DNA from: Oscillospiraceae bacterium | GTDB lineage: Bacteria > Bacillota > Clostridia > Oscillospirales > Acutalibacteraceae | Assembly (NCBI GenBank): GCA_015066105.1 | Contig: SVOY01000006.1 | Coordinates: 57,723 to 121,722 of the forward strand | Direction of reading: 5' to 3' | DNA length: 64,000 bases | In this document: one piece after another, positions 63,916 through 64,000 of the stretch | Position numbering within the stretch: position 1 is the first letter of the stretch | Layout: the number at the start of each line of letters is the position of its first letter | Notes under the pieces: model-generated | What the model was told of the DNA's origin: nothing | Seen by the model: the letters and a program-made list of their open reading frames with translations, nothing else | The model's database searches: none | Position numbers and translations under genes: made by a program

Positions 63916-64000
63916 CAAAAGCACGCTTTTGGGATGAAATAAGCCGTGCAGAGGAAAATTTTCCGCTTGTACACTTCAAGTAAAAACAAGCTGAGTTACA

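Overview
The window looks like chromosome of a spore-forming anaerobic Clostridia member, probably in the Ruminococcaceae/Oscillospiraceae range. The reasons are spoIIE, a 1182-residue pyruvate:ferredoxin oxidoreductase, a GlgC/GlgD glycogen operon, AGGAGG-type ribosome binding sites, TTG/GTG starts and sigma-A promoters close to TTGACA-17-TATAAT. I see no phage, transposase, plasmid or CRISPR genes. This placement is inferred from gene content only.

Layout. 1-5.4 kb: a truncated gene, a 40-residue microprotein, a nucleotidyltransferase, PduL, YfbR, a microprotein plus secreted-protein operon, and a GPH sugar symporter. 5.8-14 kb: spoIIE, GH36 alpha-galactosidase, trmB, a membrane M28 peptidase and a secreted LCAT-like hydrolase with Cys in the nucleophile elbow. 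14.3-18.3 kb: nifJ followed by a 144-bp tandem repeat carrying three terminators. 18.3-31.9 kb: accessory membrane and secreted proteins, two XRE regulators fused to membrane domains, small transporters, TerB-like and DUF1846 proteins. 31.9-34.8 kb: a yybP-ykoY (Mn2+) riboswitch and its P-type ATPase. 35-39 kb: an orphan XRE regulator, an 879-residue secreted protein, and an unassigned structured RNA with its own promoter and terminator. 39.3-48.1 kb: trpS, guaB and glgB-glgC-glgD-glgA. 48.5-58.3 kb: Thr/Pro-linker surface protein, sugar transferase, CPBP protease, tadA, two tRNAs, a second LCAT-like hydrolase and a two-component system. 58.5-63.6 kb: rarA, a LUD protein, murA, walJ-like and rlmH.

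How it fits together. PFOR makes acetyl-CoA and PduL, with no microcompartment genes or targeting extension, can convert it to acetyl phosphate for acetate and ATP. The GPH symporter and alpha-galactosidase suit uptake and cleavage of alpha-galactosides. Surplus carbon goes to glycogen.

The least explained content lies in three places. (1) Heptanucleotide tandem arrays sit exactly at the 3' ends of at least seven genes and often supply the stop codon. (2) Arrays of short hairpins have constant spacers but stems that vary while remaining self-complementary. (3) A set of secreted proteins and stand-alone ~40-residue microproteins share a terminal amphipathic helix, and two of those secreted proteins are Cys-elbow LCAT-like paralogues. 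The structured RNA at 38.4 kb is the best candidate for an undescribed regulatory RNA.
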